A stretch of 64,000 nt of DNA from the NCBI RefSeq assembly GCF_004354365.1, contig NZ_SJCY01000003.1:372001-436000 (forward strand), in the 5' to 3' direction. Below, piece after piece: positions 1 through 8,728 of the stretch (position 1 is the first letter of the stretch; every line of letters begins with the position of its first letter). Source of the DNA: Pedobacter changchengzhani (GTDB lineage Bacteria > Bacteroidota > Bacteroidia > Sphingobacteriales > Sphingobacteriaceae). The notes beneath the pieces are model-generated. The model had not been told where the DNA came from, did no database searches, and was given only the letters and a program-made list of their open reading frames with translations. The translations under genes were made by a program, and so were the position numbers.

Positions 1-264
1 CCAGATTTACTGCAGGAATTAACATTTTACTTTCGCTCAGTACTTACCCGTGTAAATAGAGGCAGGGTTGCGAAGGATAGAGTATTTAGTTTTTTATATA
101 ATGAATCATTGAAAAATTTGGAGACTGCAATTTGGGTAGTAACTATTTTGGATGATGTATCTGCGCAAACTACGGTACAGGATAAGGCAAGTTGCATAGA
201 TATTTTAACGAGAATCAAAAAACTTTATCCTAATGTGGATATGCACCTCATGATTAAAAATTAA
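1..264 (+). CDS. C-terminal fragment of an unidentified protein, cut by the window edge
   Basis: The frame is open from base 1 to the TAA at 262-264 and gives 87 residues rich in Leu, Val, Arg and Lys, ending HLMIKN. I see no catalytic motif. It looks helical and could be the end of a HEAT-like repeat protein. The stop lies 4 bp before the SWIM gene start, so the two are almost certainly co-transcribed. In related genomes SWIM proteins of this kind often sit beside large proteins of unknown function (for example DUF6493) or MoxR/vWA genes. This fragment could belong to one of those, but that is a guess from context. The rest of the gene lies outside the window. Confidence 0.7.
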   Translation, partial: PDLLQELTFYFRSVLTRVNRGRVAKDRVFSFLYNESLKNLETAIWVVTILDDVSAQTTVQDKASCIDILTRIKKLYPNVDMHLMIKN

Positions 265-268
265 AGCT

Positions 269-1927
269 ATGTTATTCAATTATAAATACAGGGGAAATAC
301 CTCCATCAGTAATGATTTGAATGGAACGGCAATGAATTTTGCGCCAGATACATTTCGCGACCCAACATTTTTTGTTGGCAAGCTTAACAAGAAAATAGCT
401 TTCCGAGAGGCCATATCTGCACTACATGATGTAGTTGTTTCTGATCTTCGTTATAAGCCGAAGGATAGGATTGAATATAAGGCATGGGCTGCCGAGCAAG
501 AAATGCTTTGGCTAGGAGAATATATGGCCGGTTTTCAAATTGAAGAAGTTAGGCTAAGGATTGAAGAACTGCGTGCAGAAATAAAGCAAATTCATAAAGA
601 AAAAGACCGCGTTCTTGGTCCTTTTAACAAAGCAAAACTAACATATTTTGATTATTTATATAAAAATGACAAAGATGCATGGTTTGTGCTTGATCCAGTA
701 ATTACTGTTCATCCCGACGAACTGTTTTTTGAATGTTTTAGTCAAGATGAATCCTCGTACGGCAAATTGAGTTGCAATTACAATGTTTTTACAGAAATTG
801 ATGATTTTAAATGTGGCACAACCAACATCGACTATTCTGCAGAATTGTATGGAGAATTTCAAAAGATAAGAGGCTACAAAGACACCGTATTTAAGATAGA
901 TCCATCGGGATTTGAAACAAAAACAACAAACGAAGAGGTTTATAAAGAAGTAAAAATTGATCTACCTGATTCTTGGGTGAGGGGTTTTTTACAAGTAAGT
1001 ACCGCCATGACATTGCCGGCTACAACTTTTGAACTTCATCCAATGGATGTTTTTAGCCTTTGCCAATATTTGCGGCGTTTTAAAGAAAGTAACGGCCCTC
1101 GTGCTTTGCGCTTCATTTTGGAGCCGGGAAAACCGATTCGTTTGGTTATAGAGCCCTGGTATGATACGTTAACATTTAGTCGTTCCATTTACATGGGCAA
1201 CGAAGATAAGACCATCAGGATATGGGGCAGGCGAAGGTTGATGATACTCGAACGATTGATCCCAATCGCTAAAAGCTTTAAAGTTTCACTTCTAGGATCT
1301 GGTTTGCCATCGTTTTTTATGGCAGATCTTGGAGATATGACCTTCACGCTTGGTTTATCAGGTTGGACAACTAACGACTGGAGTAGGGCAGGAAATTTTG
1401 ATTTAATGGCTCCTCGTGGAAATGTGGATTTGTTAACTAAACAGAAAATATTTAATAGTTTAAAAGAAACTTGGTTTGCATCTGCAGACGATCTTGCAAA
1501 GAAATTAGGACTGAGCACCTCAGTTATCGGGTCTTCGTTAACTTCGTACACACAGGCTGGAAGAGTAATATACGATTTGAAAAAAGGTGTGTATCGTTTA
1601 AGGGAACTAAGCCAGGAGCCTTTGGATTTTGCTACACTACGTTTTAGTAGCGAACAGGAAAAAATCGCCACAGCTTATTTGCAAGAAGATCGGGTAAAAA
1701 TTACTACGCTCATAAAAAATGATGTTTTAGAAATAAAGGGTAAAGTGAAAGGGAAAAGTGAAACTTTTACCACGCTAGCACTCATTGATAAAGATCAGCG
1801 ACTAATTGATGGATTTTGTGATTGTGCTTTTTTTCAGGCTAATAAAATGAAAAAAGGACCATGCGAACATATATTGGCAACTCGTATGAAGTTGCAATCA
1901 GGTATTGTTGAGTTTTCGAGTAATTAA
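269..1927 (+). CDS. SWIM zinc-finger family protein
   Basis: This 552-residue protein has a SWIM finger at its C-terminus: CDC followed by 15 residues and then CEH, the CxC-x(n)-CxH pattern of the family, at about residues 518-540. SWIM fingers bind zinc and are thought to bind DNA or protein. The N-terminal 450 residues contain a coiled-coil-like stretch at about 80-115 (EEVRLRIEELRAEIK) and no enzyme motif I recognise. The ATG at 269 follows the upstream stop by 4 bp, which indicates an operon. In other bacteria such SWIM proteins occur with MoxR ATPase and vWA genes in predicted conflict or chaperone systems. That partner set is not visible here because the operon runs off the window. Confidence 0.8.
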   Translation: MLFNYKYRGNTSISNDLNGTAMNFAPDTFRDPTFFVGKLNKKIAFREAISALHDVVVSDLRYKPKDRIEYKAWAAEQEMLWLGEYMAGFQIEEVRLRIEELRAEIKQIHKEKDRVLGPFNKAKLTYFDYLYKNDKDAWFVLDPVITVHPDELFFECFSQDESSYGKLSCNYNVFTEIDDFKCGTTNIDYSAELYGEFQKIRGYKDTVFKIDPSGFETKTTNEEVYKEVKIDLPDSWVRGFLQVSTAMTLPATTFELHPMDVFSLCQYLRRFKESNGPRALRFILEPGKPIRLVIEPWYDTLTFSRSIYMGNEDKTIRIWGRRRLMILERLIPIAKSFKVSLLGSGLPSFFMADLGDMTFTLGLSGWTTNDWSRAGNFDLMAPRGNVDLLTKQKIFNSLKETWFASADDLAKKLGLSTSVIGSSLTSYTQAGRVIYDLKKGVYRLRELSQEPLDFATLRFSSEQEKIATAYLQEDRVKITTLIKNDVLEIKGKVKGKSETFTTLALIDKDQRLIDGFCDCAFFQANKMKKGPCEHILATRMKLQSGIVEFSSN

Positions 1928-2267
1928 TTTTTTTTGGTTGATAAGGTTTGAGTGTTAATAATTTGTGCTGAAATTGATTTAGCCTAAATTGTAAAGCATC
2001 AGTGCTCTTTCATTCAACTTCATAGCCTAACAACTTAAGGCGCAAATAATTATCAATAAATTTTGATTGTTAATGTTTTTGTGCTGGTTGTTGTGCTAAT
2101 TCTAAAGCTATCCGATCGATTTCAAAAATTTTTCTAACTTAAACAAACCGTCTAATAAAATTATTTTACGGTAACGAAAACCCAAAACGGATTTCAGATT
2201 TTCGAAGCAACATTTAATTTTCGATCAGCTCATAAAATTGATCGTTCAAATGCAATTCTGAACACTT
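1928..2267. other. Intergenic, no gene seen
   Basis: This is 340 AT-rich bases between two convergent genes. All frames are broken by stops, and I found no strong hairpin followed by a T-run, no tRNA and no tandem repeat. Confidence 0.6.
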
Positions 2268-3242
2268 CTATTTCCCAGTAAACCTATCCAACAGCTCCAT
2301 GGTAATTAAAGCTTCTTCTCCACTACAAGGATTTTCTCCATGTCCTAGAAAGAAATTTACTACTTGTTCAATCATAGGTTGTTGTACGTGTTTTAAAGAC
2401 TCAAAAACGTATTCTTTTTCGATTCCATCAATTGTAGTTTGAATTTTACTACCAAAAATTGGAAAACTGATATTTCCTTTTGATCCATAAATAGTGCAAT
2501 TATCAATTTCATCTTTTTCAGAGCTAGAAAAGCACCAAGTTCCATTAAAAACAATTCCATTTTCAAATAAAATATTGCCTACAACGAGATCATCAGCTAA
2601 AGTATTTTTTTGCTGTTTAGTTGCCATACCGTTCGCCTTTTTAATCGCACCGAAAAAATAACCCATTAAATCTAGTTGATGAGGGGCAAGGTCATGAAAT
2701 AATCCTCCGCCAGAAATTGCTGGATTTATCCTCCAATTGTCTTCAGGTTTTGCAATGAGCGCAGGGTTTATGCTTTGTCGCATTTTCATGTCGATAAAGC
2801 GAACATCTCCAATAATATTTTCTGCTAATAATTCTTTTACTTTTATAAACACAGGTTGTGCTCTGCGATAATGCGCAATACTCAATTTTACGTTCGTTCG
2901 AGTTGCAACTTCAATCATCCGTTTAGCCGCGTTTGCATCCAAAGTCATTGGTTTTTCTACATAAACAGGTTTGCCCGCTTCTAATGCCATTTTGGTGTAT
3001 TCTTCATGTTGTAAAGGAGGTGTGGCAATATAAATTGCATTAACTTCTGCGTCATTAATTAGTGCGATCGCATCGTCATACCATTTGGGCACACCATGTC
3101 GTTTAGCATAGTTCTCAGCTTTTACTCCATCTCGTCGCATTACCGCAATCAGTTTAGAATGTGGCACTTTATTAAAAGCAGGGCCGCTTTTCATTTCGGT
3201 TACATCGCCACAACCAATAATCCCCCATCTAATTTCTTCCAT
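2268..3242 (-). CDS. Gfo/Idh/MocA family NAD(P)-dependent oxidoreductase
   Basis: The 324-residue protein begins with a Rossmann nucleotide-binding motif (GIIGCGDV, residues 7-14) and carries the family signature EKP at residues 96-98 (VYVEKPMTLD). The C-terminal half is the alpha/beta substrate domain (SGGGLFHDLAPHQLD). Length is normal for the family. These enzymes oxidise or reduce sugars, inositols or related polyols. The substrate cannot be read from sequence, and neither neighbour is a sugar-metabolism gene. It is a single-gene unit, with long non-coding stretches on both sides. Confidence 0.9.
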   Translation of the reverse strand: MEEIRWGIIGCGDVTEMKSGPAFNKVPHSKLIAVMRRDGVKAENYAKRHGVPKWYDDAIALINDAEVNAIYIATPPLQHEEYTKMALEAGKPVYVEKPMTLDANAAKRMIEVATRTNVKLSIAHYRRAQPVFIKVKELLAENIIGDVRFIDMKMRQSINPALIAKPEDNWRINPAISGGGLFHDLAPHQLDLMGYFFGAIKKANGMATKQQKNTLADDLVVGNILFENGIVFNGTWCFSSSEKDEIDNCTIYGSKGNISFPIFGSKIQTTIDGIEKEYVFESLKHVQQPMIEQVVNFFLGHGENPCSGEEALITMELLDRFTGK

Positions 3243-3801
3243 GTTTTTTGTGTTAATGCGAGGAAGTTAGAAAAATAATGGTTGATTATTGTAAAATGTA
3301 TGATAAAATTCAAATTCTCAACGGTGAATTATTTTTTAATCAATAAGTTCAGTACTCAAGAATTGATATTTAGCTTTTTTGAGAGAAAATTGAGATTGAA
3401 TACTACGGCGAAAGCTGATCTCGTTTAATTTGAACAATACCACCCCTTCAGGATTAAATTATTGAGCGCATTGTTTTTTATATATAATGTTAGCCCTACG
3501 GGCTTGAGAAAGGTATAGACTGAGTCAGAATTTATAATAATTCTATCCGTTTTAAAAATGGGGCGAAAAATTACTATTAAAAGGTATAATAAAATTGAAA
3601 TCCCGAAGTGATGAAATTATTAATGACCTAGATTTGGGTATATTGCTAACCCCGAAAGTGGTAACATGACGAAACATTTACTAAATAAAACAAAAAGGCC
3701 GAAGATTAAGTAATTGACTTTTATGTAATTGTACCACAATTTAAAAAAGAAAACATAAATTAATATCGTGTGTTCTTAAACAAACAACAAAAAATAATAT
3801 T
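3243..3801. other. Long intergenic region upstream of two divergent genes
   Basis: There are 559 AT-rich bases without a credible reading frame. A small perfect hairpin AGCCC-TAC-GGGCT lies at 3492-3504 with no T-run after it. The region must hold the promoters of the oxidoreductase (leftward) and the DUF4142 gene (rightward), but no clear TAnnTTTG element was found. An undetected small RNA is possible. Confidence 0.5.
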
Positions 3802-4389
3802 ATGAAAAAGTTAATTTATGGAATGGCCATTACAGCGGCCGCTTTTGCTTTTCAAGGATGTAACAGTCAGAATAAAGATGCAAAAGGTATGGCTGATAGT
3901 ATGAACCTGGCTAAAGATACAACAACAAATGTTAAAGCAACTGGTGGTATCGCGGTACCAGAGGGCGATGCAAAATTTGCAACATCAGCTGCGGTTGGTG
4001 GTATGGCAGAAGTTGCAATGGCGAAATTGGCATTAGAAAAATCTACCAATGCAAAAATTAAGGCGTTTGCTACAATGATGGTTACCGACCATGGAAAAGC
4101 AAATGAAGAGCTGATGGTAATTGCCAAAACAAAAAATATCACTTTACCAACAATGGTAGATGCTGATCACCAAAAAAAGATGGATGAATTGGCTAAAAAA
4201 TCAGGAATGGACTTTGATAAAGAATACGTTGAAACTATGGTTGATGGGCACAAATCTGCTTTAAAATTAATGCAGGATGAAGCTAAAGACGGAATGGATC
4301 CAGAACTTAAAGTGTTTGCTGGTAAAACTGTACCAGTTGTAGATGGTCATTTAAAAGCGATTACTGCAATTCACGACAGTATGAAATAA
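3802..4389 (+). CDS. DUF4142 domain lipoprotein
   Basis: This is a 195-residue exported lipoprotein. The N-terminus is a lipoprotein signal peptide ending in the lipobox FQGC (Cys20), followed by an Asn/Lys/Asp-rich linker. Residues about 60-195 form the helical, ferritin-like DUF4142 domain, with its alternating His/Glu/Asp helices (MMVTDHGKANEEL, VDGHKSALKLMQ, VVDGHLKAI). The family is common in Bacteroidota and proteobacterial periplasms and is often linked to stress conditions. Its biochemical role is not established. A strong terminator follows at 4412, so it is transcribed alone. Confidence 0.88.
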   Translation: MKKLIYGMAITAAAFAFQGCNSQNKDAKGMADSMNLAKDTTTNVKATGGIAVPEGDAKFATSAAVGGMAEVAMAKLALEKSTNAKIKAFATMMVTDHGKANEELMVIAKTKNITLPTMVDADHQKKMDELAKKSGMDFDKEYVETMVDGHKSALKLMQDEAKDGMDPELKVFAGKTVPVVDGHLKAITAIHDSMK

Positions 4390-4411
4390 GCATTATATGC
4401 TGAGAATAAGA

Positions 4412-4440
4412 AATCCCGAACATTTTCGGGATTTTTTTTT
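4412..4440 (+). terminator. Rho-independent terminator of the DUF4142 gene
   Basis: A perfect 9-bp stem (AATCCCGAA / TTCGGGATT) with a 4-nt loop is followed by a run of nine T including the stem end. It lies between the DUF4142 stop and the start of the exonuclease gene. Confidence 0.9.
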
Positions 4441-4486
4441 GCTCAAATTTTTTGTTATGATTAACTTTACGCCAAAGCATAATTTT

Positions 4487-5260
4487 ATGAAAATTGCAAC
4501 TTATAACGTAAATGGCGTTAACGGGCGTTTGCCAGTTTTAATTAAGTGGTTAGCAGAAACTAAGCCAGATGTAGTGTGTTTGCAAGAATTGAAAGCACCG
4601 CAGGAGAAATTTCCGGAGCAAGCTTTGATTGATGTTGGCTATAACGCAATTTGGCTTGGGCAGAAAAGTTGGAACGGTGTAGCCATTCTTGCCCGAAATT
4701 TAGAAATTAAAGAAACAAGGCGCGGGCTTCCCGGTGATGATGAGGATGTTCAGAGTAGATATATTGAAGCACAAATTAATGGGGTAATTATTGGTTGCTT
4801 GTATTTACCAAACGGCAATCCTTGCCCAGGGCCAAAATTCGATTATAAATTGAGTTGGTTTGAGCGTTTGGCTGTTCATTCTAGTCAATTACTATCTTAC
4901 AACTTACCCACAATTTTAATTGGCGATTTTAATGTGATGCCAACAGAGTTGGATGTTTACAAACCAGAACGCTGGGTAAATGATGCTTTATTTAGACCAG
5001 AAACCAGAGAAGCTTTTGGTAAACTAATTTCTTTAGGATGGATTGATGCCATTAGACAATTATATCCAACCGAAAAGATTTATACTTTCTACGATTATTT
5101 TAGAAATGCGTATGGCAGAGATGCAGGTTTAAGAATAGACCACTTCTTGCTAAGCCCCGATTTAAAAAGCAAACTTTTAGCGGCCGGTACAGATAGACAT
5201 GTTAGAGGTTGGGAAAAAACAAGCGACCATGTTCCGGTTTGGATAGAATTGGAGGAGTAA
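4487..5260 (+). CDS. xth: Exodeoxyribonuclease III (AP endonuclease family)
   Basis: The 257-residue protein belongs to the endonuclease/exonuclease/phosphatase family. It shows MKIATYNVNGVNGRL at the N-terminus, the metal-binding Glu in LQELKAP, the catalytic GDFNVMP, and the C-terminal SDHVPVW with the active-site Asp-His. It acts in base-excision repair, cutting abasic sites and trimming 3' ends. A longer frame opens at 4397, but that extension would run through the terminator at 4412-4440, and the family begins at MKIATYN. The ATG at 4487 is therefore the start. It is a stand-alone gene. Confidence 0.93.
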   Translation: MKIATYNVNGVNGRLPVLIKWLAETKPDVVCLQELKAPQEKFPEQALIDVGYNAIWLGQKSWNGVAILARNLEIKETRRGLPGDDEDVQSRYIEAQINGVIIGCLYLPNGNPCPGPKFDYKLSWFERLAVHSSQLLSYNLPTILIGDFNVMPTELDVYKPERWVNDALFRPETREAFGKLISLGWIDAIRQLYPTEKIYTFYDYFRNAYGRDAGLRIDHFLLSPDLKSKLLAAGTDRHVRGWEKTSDHVPVWIELEE

Positions 5261-5416
5261 GCAATGGTTAATGTCATTAATTTCTAATGCTATTGTAAAA
5301 GATATGTTAACTTGTTGCCATTGCAAGGGTAAAACCTATCTTTGTTGTGAGAGCGTTAATTTAGATAACGGGGATCTGGTTTCGGCCTTATTCCCGTTTC
5401 TTTTTTTACTGGATTT

Positions 5417-5848
5417 TTAATTCCTTCTATTTAAAATTTCAACGGTTTTCTTATCCATTTCGCCTTTATAAAATTTTGCTAAAACCTTGGTAAAAACAGC
5501 ATCTGCATAAGGTGTTTTTGCAAATAAAGTCATGCTAGATTTAAGCTTTTCGTTATCCAGACTTCCAAAAATCTCAGAGGGATGTATTTCGTTTAGTGCC
5601 AGTAGCGCGTTTGTAATTTCAAGCAATCTTTTACCTAAAATTGGATGATTAAGGTATGCAATTGCTTCATCTAAATTCCGGATTGCGTACAAAACGGCAT
5701 GGTTACTTCGACCCAATCCGGAGATCTGCGGAAAAATATACCACATCCAATGGCTCTCCTTTTTGCCATTTTTAACTTCTGTTAAAGCAGTTTGATAATT
5801 TGTTTGTTGCGCAATAACAAAACGGTCTAAGTTGAAATGGTCATTCAT
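5417..5848 (-). CDS. DUF1810 family protein
   Basis: This is a 143-residue protein with the hallmark DUF1810 sequence: NLDRFVIAQ at the N-terminus, SHWMWYIFPQ, GLGRSN and LGKRLLEI. It is a short, soluble, full-length single-domain member with no signal peptide. The molecular function of the family is unknown. It lies 34 bp downstream of the DUF1543 gene on the same strand and is probably the last gene of a three-gene unit that begins with the FAD-dependent oxidoreductase. Confidence 0.88.
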   Translation of the reverse strand: MNDHFNLDRFVIAQQTNYQTALTEVKNGKKESHWMWYIFPQISGLGRSNHAVLYAIRNLDEAIAYLNHPILGKRLLEITNALLALNEIHPSEIFGSLDNEKLKSSMTLFAKTPYADAVFTKVLAKFYKGEMDKKTVEILNRRN

Positions 5849-5882
5849 GTTAAAGTGGTAAAAAGGACATAATAAACGTTTA

Positions 5883-6464
5883 TCAAAGTTTATCTAATTT
5901 AAAATACCCTAAATGAATCTCATCCTCTCTTAAATTAGCGTTTGGAGTAATTTTAATTTGATATTTTTCTTTAGTCTCTTGGCTTAAAATATCATCAATT
6001 TTATAAATATCATCAACGTCAACACCATACTTTTCATCAATATGAGAATTGGCTCCGGCTATAAAATTCTTTTTAAAAAAGATTGTTTTTTTAGCATGAT
6101 GAATAGCCAAAGCACGTTCTGCTTTCACTGTTAAAACAATATAATGCTGTTCTTCAAGTTTATCAGCTTGGTAGCCGCCTAAATTTATAAAGTAAAGTTT
6201 GTTATCCGTTTGCGGTAAATCTTCGGTCTTGTCAACAACAGTTACCTCAAATCCATCTACTTTTTTAACTTCTCGCCAACCATCAACATGGATGCTTTTT
6301 CCTGCTTCTGGCCAAAACGCTTTAATTTCAGGAATCAGTTCTTTTAACGAATTGGCAATTCCAAAAAAGTAATCGTGTTGTTCTACGTTTCTATTTGGCG
6401 CTTTAGATCCCAATAGAAGCATATACAATTTCGGTTTTTTGGCAATTATTTCTTTATTTATCAT
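5883..6464 (-). CDS. DUF1543 domain-containing protein
   Basis: The 193-residue soluble protein starts KLYMLLLGSK, followed by RNVEQHDYFFGI and HVDGWREV, which are typical of DUF1543. The second half contains LYFINLGGYQ and HYIVLTVKAER. The family has no assigned activity. The ATG lies 5 bp after the stop of the FAD-dependent oxidoreductase, so the two are translated from one message. The pairing suggests a shared, still unknown, role. Confidence 0.85.
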   Translation of the reverse strand: MINKEIIAKKPKLYMLLLGSKAPNRNVEQHDYFFGIANSLKELIPEIKAFWPEAGKSIHVDGWREVKKVDGFEVTVVDKTEDLPQTDNKLYFINLGGYQADKLEEQHYIVLTVKAERALAIHHAKKTIFFKKNFIAGANSHIDEKYGVDVDDIYKIDDILSQETKEKYQIKITPNANLREDEIHLGYFKLDKL

Positions 6465-6469
6465 ATTAA

Positions 6470-8182
6470 TTAGTGCTTTATTAAACTTTCTGCAATACTT
6501 GCAGATGCGGCCTCGCAGAAATCTAAGCCAGAATAATCGGGATTGTAACCGCCGATATATGGGACTGCCATAATGTAAATTCGTTCGTTAAGTGCGCCAT
6601 AAGCATCAACCGCCTGAAAATGATCGTTAATCGTGATGCCCGGCACATTCATAAAATAGTTTCCATCATTGTCTATTTCTACAGTTTTATTACCCTGTTC
6701 CATTTCCGCCTGTCCTTTTAATGCACTTTTAAATTGTAATTTTGCTGCGCTGATACTTTTACTTTCCACCAAGCTTTTGAACGGGAAATCGTTGTACAAT
6801 AAATGAGGCTGACCCACGCAATCTACAAAAGTTTTATAGTGCTTGTGCTGTTGATCTTGATTTTCATCCACATAATGATAAATGGCACCAATATGATCGT
6901 GAGGTGTGGTAAAACTATCTTCGCCAACGGGTACAATTTCTAAAACGCCTAATTTATGGAGGACCAGCAGTTCCTCTACCGAATCTTGCGGCACAAAAGC
7001 AATCACGATCGAAATTAAAGGCATTAAAACTTTCTGCAATCTAATCATATCTTCTGCCGAAAGATATTTGGCAGGATAATTCATCGCAAAGCTGAGTACA
7101 GCCAACATCTCTTTCCAATAAACGGATTCTTTTCGCTTGATCGATTTTTCAGCTTCTGTATATTCTGCTTCAAATAAATTAAATGGTGCTACTTTTTCTC
7201 TCAAATCCATCATCAGCGCCACAAATTCCTCTATTTTTAAATCTTTAATTTGCAAATAAAATTCTGGTTCCTTCTCCTTAATCATGCACTTAAAATTCTG
7301 CTCGAAAACATAATCTAATGATAGAAATCCATTATTTTCAGCACGGTTTTGTGCAATTTGCTGCACAGATAATACAGAATCTTTAAGCAAATGCGAATCT
7401 TCGAGATGAAATCTTATAGCAGGCAATAATCCGCTTCGCGAATGCATAACCATTTTGAAATCATTGCTATCTTCGGCAAGTTTGTATGCTTTTTTACCAT
7501 GATTATCTAAATAAAAATCGCCATTGCTTCTTGCTAAAGTCCTTATGGCGTCAATTGCCGTTAATGATGAACCTTTAATCGCAACCGTATGATTTAATTT
7601 GAGTTTTAATTTTGAAGGCGGATAAGGCGAATCAAAGTAATGTGGTGTTGTTCCTTCGTACTTTTTCGGCCAATTATGACCTGTGCAAATTATAGCGTAA
7701 TCATATTCAAGTAACTTAGCGCCATTAATTTCTATTTCGATTTTTTGTTTTTTTGGATGGTCGATGATGTCTGTAACTTTACTCTCGGTATGAACAGATA
7801 TTAACATTCCAATTTCTTCACCTTTGACTAATAGAAGTTCGAATTGATGCGCTAAATACATGCCAAACAACAACCTTGGCAATACCCTATATTCGCTAAA
7901 TTTTTCTACGTTTATTTTAAATCGATCTAATAATTGTTGGGGTAGCGTGTTAATCCAATCGGCAACTGAAGTAACTAATTCTGGTATTTCATTACCTGAT
8001 ACATTTGTGATGTGCTCATCATTAGAACCATCTTCACTATATGGCATACCTGCGCCAAGTATTTTATTTTTCTCAAATATATCAACCGATAGATCGCTTC
8101 TTTGTGCATCAACCAGTCTTTTAAACATAAATAGTGCGCTTGGTCCACCACCTATTAGGGCTATGTTTTTATGATTTTTCAA
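6470..8182 (-). CDS. FAD/NAD(P)-binding protein
   Basis: This is a 570-residue flavoprotein-like enzyme. An N-terminal dinucleotide-binding motif (ALIGGGPSALF, residues 8-18) is followed by the acidic end of strand 2 (DIFEKN), and a second motif YAIICTGHNWP lies near residue 160. This matches the NAD_binding_9 type found in large bacterial FAD-dependent oxidoreductases with HITNV and PYSED segments. No substrate can be assigned. It leads an operon with DUF1543 and DUF1810 genes. Upstream lie a hairpin at 8278-8311 and a T-run that could act as a leader attenuator. Confidence 0.82.
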   Translation of the reverse strand: MKNHKNIALIGGGPSALFMFKRLVDAQRSDLSVDIFEKNKILGAGMPYSEDGSNDEHITNVSGNEIPELVTSVADWINTLPQQLLDRFKINVEKFSEYRVLPRLLFGMYLAHQFELLLVKGEEIGMLISVHTESKVTDIIDHPKKQKIEIEINGAKLLEYDYAIICTGHNWPKKYEGTTPHYFDSPYPPSKLKLKLNHTVAIKGSSLTAIDAIRTLARSNGDFYLDNHGKKAYKLAEDSNDFKMVMHSRSGLLPAIRFHLEDSHLLKDSVLSVQQIAQNRAENNGFLSLDYVFEQNFKCMIKEKEPEFYLQIKDLKIEEFVALMMDLREKVAPFNLFEAEYTEAEKSIKRKESVYWKEMLAVLSFAMNYPAKYLSAEDMIRLQKVLMPLISIVIAFVPQDSVEELLVLHKLGVLEIVPVGEDSFTTPHDHIGAIYHYVDENQDQQHKHYKTFVDCVGQPHLLYNDFPFKSLVESKSISAAKLQFKSALKGQAEMEQGNKTVEIDNDGNYFMNVPGITINDHFQAVDAYGALNERIYIMAVPYIGGYNPDYSGLDFCEAASASIAESLIKH

Positions 8183-8261
8183 ATTTTATTATTCGGCTAA
8201 GTTTTTAAAAATGATTTTAAAAGGTATAACCGAAGCGGTATAATAAAGTTTGGGTAAAATA

Positions 8262-8311
8262 AAAAAAAATTGCATCTGCAAAACGAGGTAACCTCTTGCT
8301 ACCGTTTTTGC
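8262..8311 (-). promoter_or_regulatory. Hairpin and T-run in the leader of the FAD-dependent oxidoreductase gene
   Basis: On the minus strand an imperfect hairpin (GCAAAA/TTTTGC and GGTA/TACC arms) is followed by a short TTGCA-GA-TGCAA stem and nine T, about 80 bp before the start codon. It could be an attenuator or a second terminator for read-through from the tRNA-Cys side. This is inferred from base pairing only. Confidence 0.35.
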
Positions 8312-8324
8312 GAAATTTTGGATA

Positions 8325-8358
8325 TAAAAAAAGCATCCTTTGATCAGAAGGATGCTTT
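8325..8358 (-). terminator. Terminator of the small basic protein gene
   Basis: An 11-bp perfect stem (AAAGCATCCTT / AAGGATGCTTT) with a 7-nt loop is followed on the minus strand by a T-run (A-run at 8326-8330 on the plus strand). It lies 24 bp beyond the stop of the 56-residue gene. Confidence 0.85.
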
Positions 8359-8381
8359 AAATTTTTAAGAATTAACCTAAA

Positions 8382-8552
8382 CTATTTTGCCAAAGTAGCT
8401 AAAACAGCGTTGTTTTTAGCTAATTGGTCATTTTTAGGTTGTGCAGAGCGACTTCCTAACTCAATGTTAGTGGCTCTTTTTAAGAAATCCACTTCTTGAT
8501 GAGCGGTATTTTTATTTCTTCTGTCTTTTCTTTTTAATCTGGTAACTGCCAT
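8382..8552 (-). CDS. Small basic protein of 56 residues, unknown function
   Basis: The reading frame runs from an ATG at 8552 to TAG at 8382. It starts MAVTRLKRKDRRNKN and ends LAKNNAVLATLAK, with a strongly basic N-terminal third. There is no signal peptide or membrane segment, and no family I can name. The basic start suggests RNA or ribosome binding. It begins 33 bp after tRNA-Cys on the same strand and is closed by its own terminator, so it is a clear transcription unit and probably a real gene. The promoter found upstream of the tRNA may drive both. Confidence 0.75.
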   Translation of the reverse strand: MAVTRLKRKDRRNKNTAHQEVDFLKRATNIELGSRSAQPKNDQLAKNNAVLATLAK

Positions 8553-8585
8553 GGTAATAACCTTTTATAAATTTATTTGTACAAA

Positions 8586-8659
8586 TGGAGGTCGAGAGCG
8601 GATTCGAACCGCTGTAGAAGGTTTTGCAGACCTCTGCCTAGCCACTCGGCCACTCGACC
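8586..8659 (-). tRNA. tRNA-Cys (GCA)
   Basis: The minus strand folds into a full cloverleaf. The acceptor stem is GGTCGAG/CTCGACC, the anticodon stem GAGGT/ACCTT with loop CTGCAAA (anticodon GCA), and the T-arm AGCGG-TTCGAAT-CCGCT. The discriminator base is U, a known identity element of tRNA-Cys, and the CCA end is encoded (8586-8588). The mature part is 71 nt plus CCA. Confidence 0.96.
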
Positions 8660-8676
8660 TTTTTAATTCAAGGGTG

Positions 8677-8707
8677 CAAAAATAGCAATTTATCCCTGTT
8701 TAGCAAA
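8677..8707 (-). promoter_or_regulatory. Promoter of the tRNA-Cys unit
   Basis: On the minus strand TTTG (8704-8707) and TATTTTTG (8677-8684) are separated by 19 bp, matching the Bacteroidota -33/-7 pattern TTTG-N19-21-TAnnTTTG. Transcription would start about 12 nt before the tRNA. Confidence 0.7.
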
Positions 8708-8728
8708 TATAAATCAATAATAATATAT

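Noticed and set aside
3492-3504. GC-rich hairpin as a terminator
   Set aside because: No T-run follows on either strand and no gene ends next to it.
4397-4486. N-terminal extension of exonuclease III
   Set aside because: It would include the terminator of the upstream gene, and the family starts at the ATG at 4487.
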